Assembly (NCBI GenBank): GCA_945859605.1
Contig: OX243825.1
Location: 594,826-658,825 of the forward strand
Origin: Lumbricus rubellus
Taxonomy: Eukaryota > Annelida > Clitellata > Crassiclitellata > Lumbricidae
Direction of reading: 5' to 3'
Length of the DNA: 64,000 nucleotides
Part shown: positions 60,580 to 64,000 of the stretch, piece by piece
How the letters are laid out: every line of letters starts with the position of its first letter
Position numbering within the stretch: the first letter of the stretch is position 1
Notes under the pieces: model-generated
The model's database searches: none
What the model was told of the DNA's origin: nothing
The model's input: only the letters and a program-made list of their open reading frames with translations
Made by a program: the position numbers and the translations under genes

Positions 60580-60770
60580 TTTTCTGACGGAAAAGTCGTG
60601 AAGAAATTTAAGATGCATATTTCTGTCTGATGATCCGCCAGGTTGTAATGTTGTAATTATTATTTCTTCCCAAGGCGCTGAGAGTTGAACTGACCGAATG
60701 GCAAATCGCAGGCTGCTATAAGCTCAGCGCTTATCGATTCCAGAGCTAAACAGCTAACGGGAGTTCTAGG
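60580..60770 (-). pseudogene. Truncated 5' end of an Apple gene
   Basis: On the minus strand, ATG at 60618 opens M-H-L-K-F-L-H-D-F-S-V-R, matching gene E, then homology stops abruptly (near 60583). The upstream match to the gene E 5' region, including the conserved block (60723-60752) and AGTTGAACTGACCGAATG, is clear. Only promoter, leader and the first dozen codons remain. A more degenerate piece of the same region is at 61030-61160. Confidence 0.7.
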
Positions 60771-61336
60771 CTAACGCTTTTCAGCTGCAGTATAGAAATT
60801 GCAGTTTCATGTCGCAGCACAGCTGAATATTTCAGCATATCATCTGCTTTACGGCTCTTCACTTCAAATGCAGCATTAAGCGCAACAAGAGCCAAGTCTA
60901 CTATTATATACATGATTGTAGGTCTACAAGAAATTACAATATCATTTCTAGTTTCCAAAAAGTGTCCCGGTTTTTGGTGGCAAGAAAATGGTCAGCCTAG
61001 TCTAGAGGAAAGAGTCCATAGAATTGTTCATTGAAGTTTACGATGCATATTGCATAACTTAGTAACAGTGCTGTAACAGTACTTTTGTGTCTGATGATTT
61101 GTCAAGTCGAAAGCCTCTTTCAAAGCGCTCTGAGTTTAACTGACCGTACATGTATGTCAGTTCAACTCAGAGCAATAACATGAGTTCATAGACTCATTCA
61201 CAGTTCATTGTTAGATTGAATTAACACTGTATTGAGACTGCGATCATCATAATCAGTTAATGATTATCACTAGAAAAAAAGCTGATTACTTATTTAGTCA
61301 AGCAATAATACAGGATTCTAATTCTACTGTGATTTT

Positions 61337-62615
61337 AACCCAAGGGAGGGGTATCCACCCCCCTAGTTTTTTCCAAATAAAACGTGTATCGTTTGAAATA
61401 AAATTTTGACGTTTTAGGCAGCTGTAGAGGGTTCATTGACACACATTGTGAGCTAAAATGTGTGATGATATACCATACCGTTCAAACGCTGTACCCGATA
61501 TACCATAGGCACCAGAGGGGGTGGATACTGGATACCACCCCCTTAGATTATCCTCCATATCTTTTTTGCCATTTAATATGAATAGACACAAATTATATCA
61601 TTCAGTAGAGGGAATGTGGGACTACATTTCCATGCTCATTGAGTTGTCTTTTGACAGCCGGAAGTGCTCAAAATAAATTAAAATATATATAAAGGTGTTT
61701 TATTTTCATAACATTTTCATGTTTTTTCCATTATAACTTATTCATAATTTATTTTTAAAGAGAAATAAATTATGCCATTCTATAGAGAGCATTTAGTGCT
61801 ATTTTTATACTAATTAAAGAGAAATAAATTATGCCATTCTATAGAGAGCATTTAGTGCTATTTTTATACTAATTAATTTGACATCTCGTCGCCTGACAAT
61901 TATCTTGTCGTATGTCCATTTTTTTTCAAAATCGAGTTTAGACTTGTTTTGTAGCAAAAAATTGTTTATCTTTCTTCACTGTTAACCGTTAGGAGATACG
62001 ACGAGGCGTTTTAAAGATATTCAGCGAAAACTACTTGTCGTATGTCCATTTTCAGCATACACTTTGCCGTATCTCCTATTTTATTTTTGTCGTATCTCCA
62101 GTACCGCATCATGGTTAAAAGTGCATTACCGTATGTCCAGAGAAAGCTCGTCGCTGATTGGACGATAAGGAGATACGACATCATGGTGGTAGTGTCATAG
62201 TGTCGTATGTCCAGAGAATAAAAAACATTCTTTTATTTAAAAAGGGTATTAAACTTGCGAAAATTGAAACGAACAAATTCGCAATTGATTGTATATTGCT
62301 TTTTTTATTATTGCATAATTTAAAAAAAATTCTCACGTCAGGATGACTTGCAATTGATTTAAATTCATTTTTATACAACATTTTCCAAAATTTCACAAAA
62401 ACCATTCTAAGTTTCAGTTTAATTTTAGTGCAACGTCCTTTAATTAATGTCGATGCTTTAATATAACGTCTTTGCCTGAAGTTTTATTGCACTATATATA
62501 TATTTTTTGCGTCCAAAGTTGCGAAACTTTGACCTCGTTTTTCTCGGAATTCACAAAAGTGGACATACGACAAGATAATTATTGTCAGGCGACGATCTGA
62601 TGACCGGAAGTACAT
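61337..62615 (+). mobile_element. piggyBac-like element copy 3, interrupted
   Basis: TTAACCC at about 61336 is followed by GGAGGGGTATCCACCCCCC and a long match to 25306 onward. A 57-base segment (GAGAAATAAATTATGCCATT...) is tandemly duplicated at 61770-61878. Another DNA element (61887-62594) is inserted before GATGACCGGAAGT, and the match ends soon after, so the right terminus is lost. Confidence 0.7.
61887..62594. mobile_element. DNA transposon with CGTATGTCC motif repeats
   Basis: Inverted ends of about 35 bases (CGTCGCCTGACAAT ... CTTGTCGTATGTCCA, one 3-base indel) are flanked by ATCT (61883-61886, 62595-62598). About nine copies of CGTATGTCC/CGTATCTCC or the inverse lie inside. No transposase. 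A 4-bp duplication would fit Sola or Chapaev-type elements, but this is only a suggestion. Confidence 0.75.
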
Positions 62616-62789
62616 GTAGGCCTACGTATCCAACGTCAACAATCATGCTGGCGCAACATCAACATGGCACGTGATATATTAGGCCTATGCAAATAAGGCC
62701 GCTGTGTCACTGTACTATTGCACAGTAGGCCTAATAGAATATATTATATCTATTTTGCATTGGGCTTAGGCATCAAACTTTACTTATTT

Positions 62790-63720
62790 CCTTATATAGG
62801 CTAAGTGTTTGTTATTTAACCAGGACCCAGAGCTGCGCTGTATCCTAAGAGCAAGCATGCAGGAGCTTGTGAAAATTGACGGCGAAGTGACTAATAAAGC
62901 GTCAATTCACTTACATCCTAATGAGCGTTTATAAATATGTTTACAAGGTGTCATGGCAACGATTCTGCCCAAAACGGTCAGAGCTTGTAATGTAGGTGTA
63001 GGGGCTTGCGAGATTTAACTGTGAGGCATGCGCATTGGTTCTGATACAGTCTAACTTCTGTTTGCGCTTTCAGTGCGAAAATCAATTCTTCTCGAATTTT
63101 GAATGATTTTGATCATTCGGAACTCATCCTTTTTTTAATTTCCGACTACGGATGTTGACTTCCGGATTTGCAAGCTTACCGGAAATGTTAATCAGGTCAA
63201 CGTATCATCTGTGAAAGAGAATAATTTGACGAAAGCGTGCAGACCTAATTCCAGGATTAATTACACGATGCATTGGCAACACCTATTCATGTTTGAGTAG
63301 AGATATTTTCTATGAACTTTTGTCTTTCAGTCAATCCTGGCAAACTCGGCGGTCGTATTTAAATTTCCATACACGCTGATTGCAAGCAAATATGGAAGTC
63401 ATTATCGAATTCATTAAAAATTCGGGAAGAATTGATTTTCGCAATGTCTCCTGCTTATCAGTCATGATTGTCTATGCCTACTGCTGTGACTCTGGTCAAA
63501 GCTGAGCTTGCAATGGGCAGTGTAGTCTTTTCACCAACATGCCTTTGTTACAGATCATATCGACGACTCGCAATGTTCCATTTCTGTGTATTATATTTCT
63601 CGACTTGTTTCAACCTGCGTTTTCTGCTCCAAATTTTATGGGCAGTTTGCCAGGTTTACAATTTCAGTATTCGTGTCAGGGCCACGCGAAGTAGGCTATT
63701 CCATAGGTCGAGACTTGGTC
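62790..63720. repeat. Segmental duplicate R, copy 3
   Basis: Third collinear copy of 51690-52965, with the closing block starting at about 63460 (TCATGATTGTCTATGCCTAC). Sequence from 63720 to the window end is unassigned. Confidence 0.75.
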
Positions 63721-64000
63721 TAGAGAATGGCTGGAACGAACGAGCGGTCTAAGGACAATCGATCAGTGCGTTACATTTTGGGCTGACTGGCCGAGTCGCA
63801 GATCGACGACATTTTTCCATTTTCATCCACGGAATTTTACGACGTCCTGTTTTAGTTATTTGGTGAAAATTTCCTTAAAAACATACCATTTCCCCAGCCA
63901 AAATAACTGATGACATTTTAAACTGGACAACGTATTATCTGTGAAAAATATTCATACACACATAGACTAGGGGCAAAATATCGCTGTCATGTGACTCGTG

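Overview
This is nuclear DNA of an animal, not a bacterial or viral window. The genes are split by GT-AG introns, carry secretion signals, and lie in AT-rich sequence packed with microsatellites, minisatellites, LINE fragments, short inverted-repeat DNA transposons and a Ty1/copia LTR element. The gene content (secreted fibrinogen-related lectin-like proteins with Apple/PAN N-termini) and the repeat style suggest a marine invertebrate. An invertebrate deuterostome is my best guess, but no sequence here proves the taxon.

The biological core is a cluster of five related genes for fibrinogen-related-domain (FReD) proteins. All use the same two-exon FReD: a phase-1 acceptor, a first exon ending in Y-S-L-R-[VI]-E/Q at phase 0, and a last exon of about 370 bp. 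Gene A (minus, 2077-8103) has a signal peptide and coiled coil. Gene B (minus, 10231-12184) has a signal peptide only and a broken last exon. Gene C (plus, 18077-26725) has an Apple domain with one nonsense codon. Gene D (minus, 30964-34160) has an Apple domain, a short linker exon and a probable Ig-like exon pair, and is fully open. Gene E (minus, exons at 55850-56158, 44010-44197 and 37119-37496) has an Apple domain, with introns swollen by retroelements. A sixth FReD fragment lies at 28298-28492 and a decapitated Apple-gene start at about 60580-60770. The shared phase-1 junction makes the N-terminal parts interchangeable modules. The likely role is secreted pattern recognition or innate immunity, as for FREPs and ficolins; this is inference from family knowledge.

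The rest is mobile DNA. A piggyBac-type series flanked by TTAA sits at 10527-10589 (63 bp, inside a coding exon), 20811-22513 (with transposase remnant), 25306-26284, about 45940-50516 (split by the copia element) and about 61337-62615. There is a hAT-like element (4948-7174), a three-copy family with 8-bp target duplications (4568-4945, 27201-27389, 59651-59911), a Harbinger-like MITE (58756-59219, relic at 62-234) and two foldback elements (12443-12908, 59430-60262). LINE fragments occur at 9343-9600, 21416-21925, 23140-23790, 35914-36201, 37594-38024, 40190-41945 and 44912-45499. A copia retrotransposon (46671-50484) has near-identical LTRs but damaged coding. The right end (about 51.7-64 kb) consists of three diverged roughly 5.5 kb-spaced segmental duplicates, one of which contains the gene E promoter and first exon. 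Long arrays (22-bp unit at 15899-16668, 52-bp unit at 16851-17526, ATT and AGT trinucleotides) fill much of the rest.
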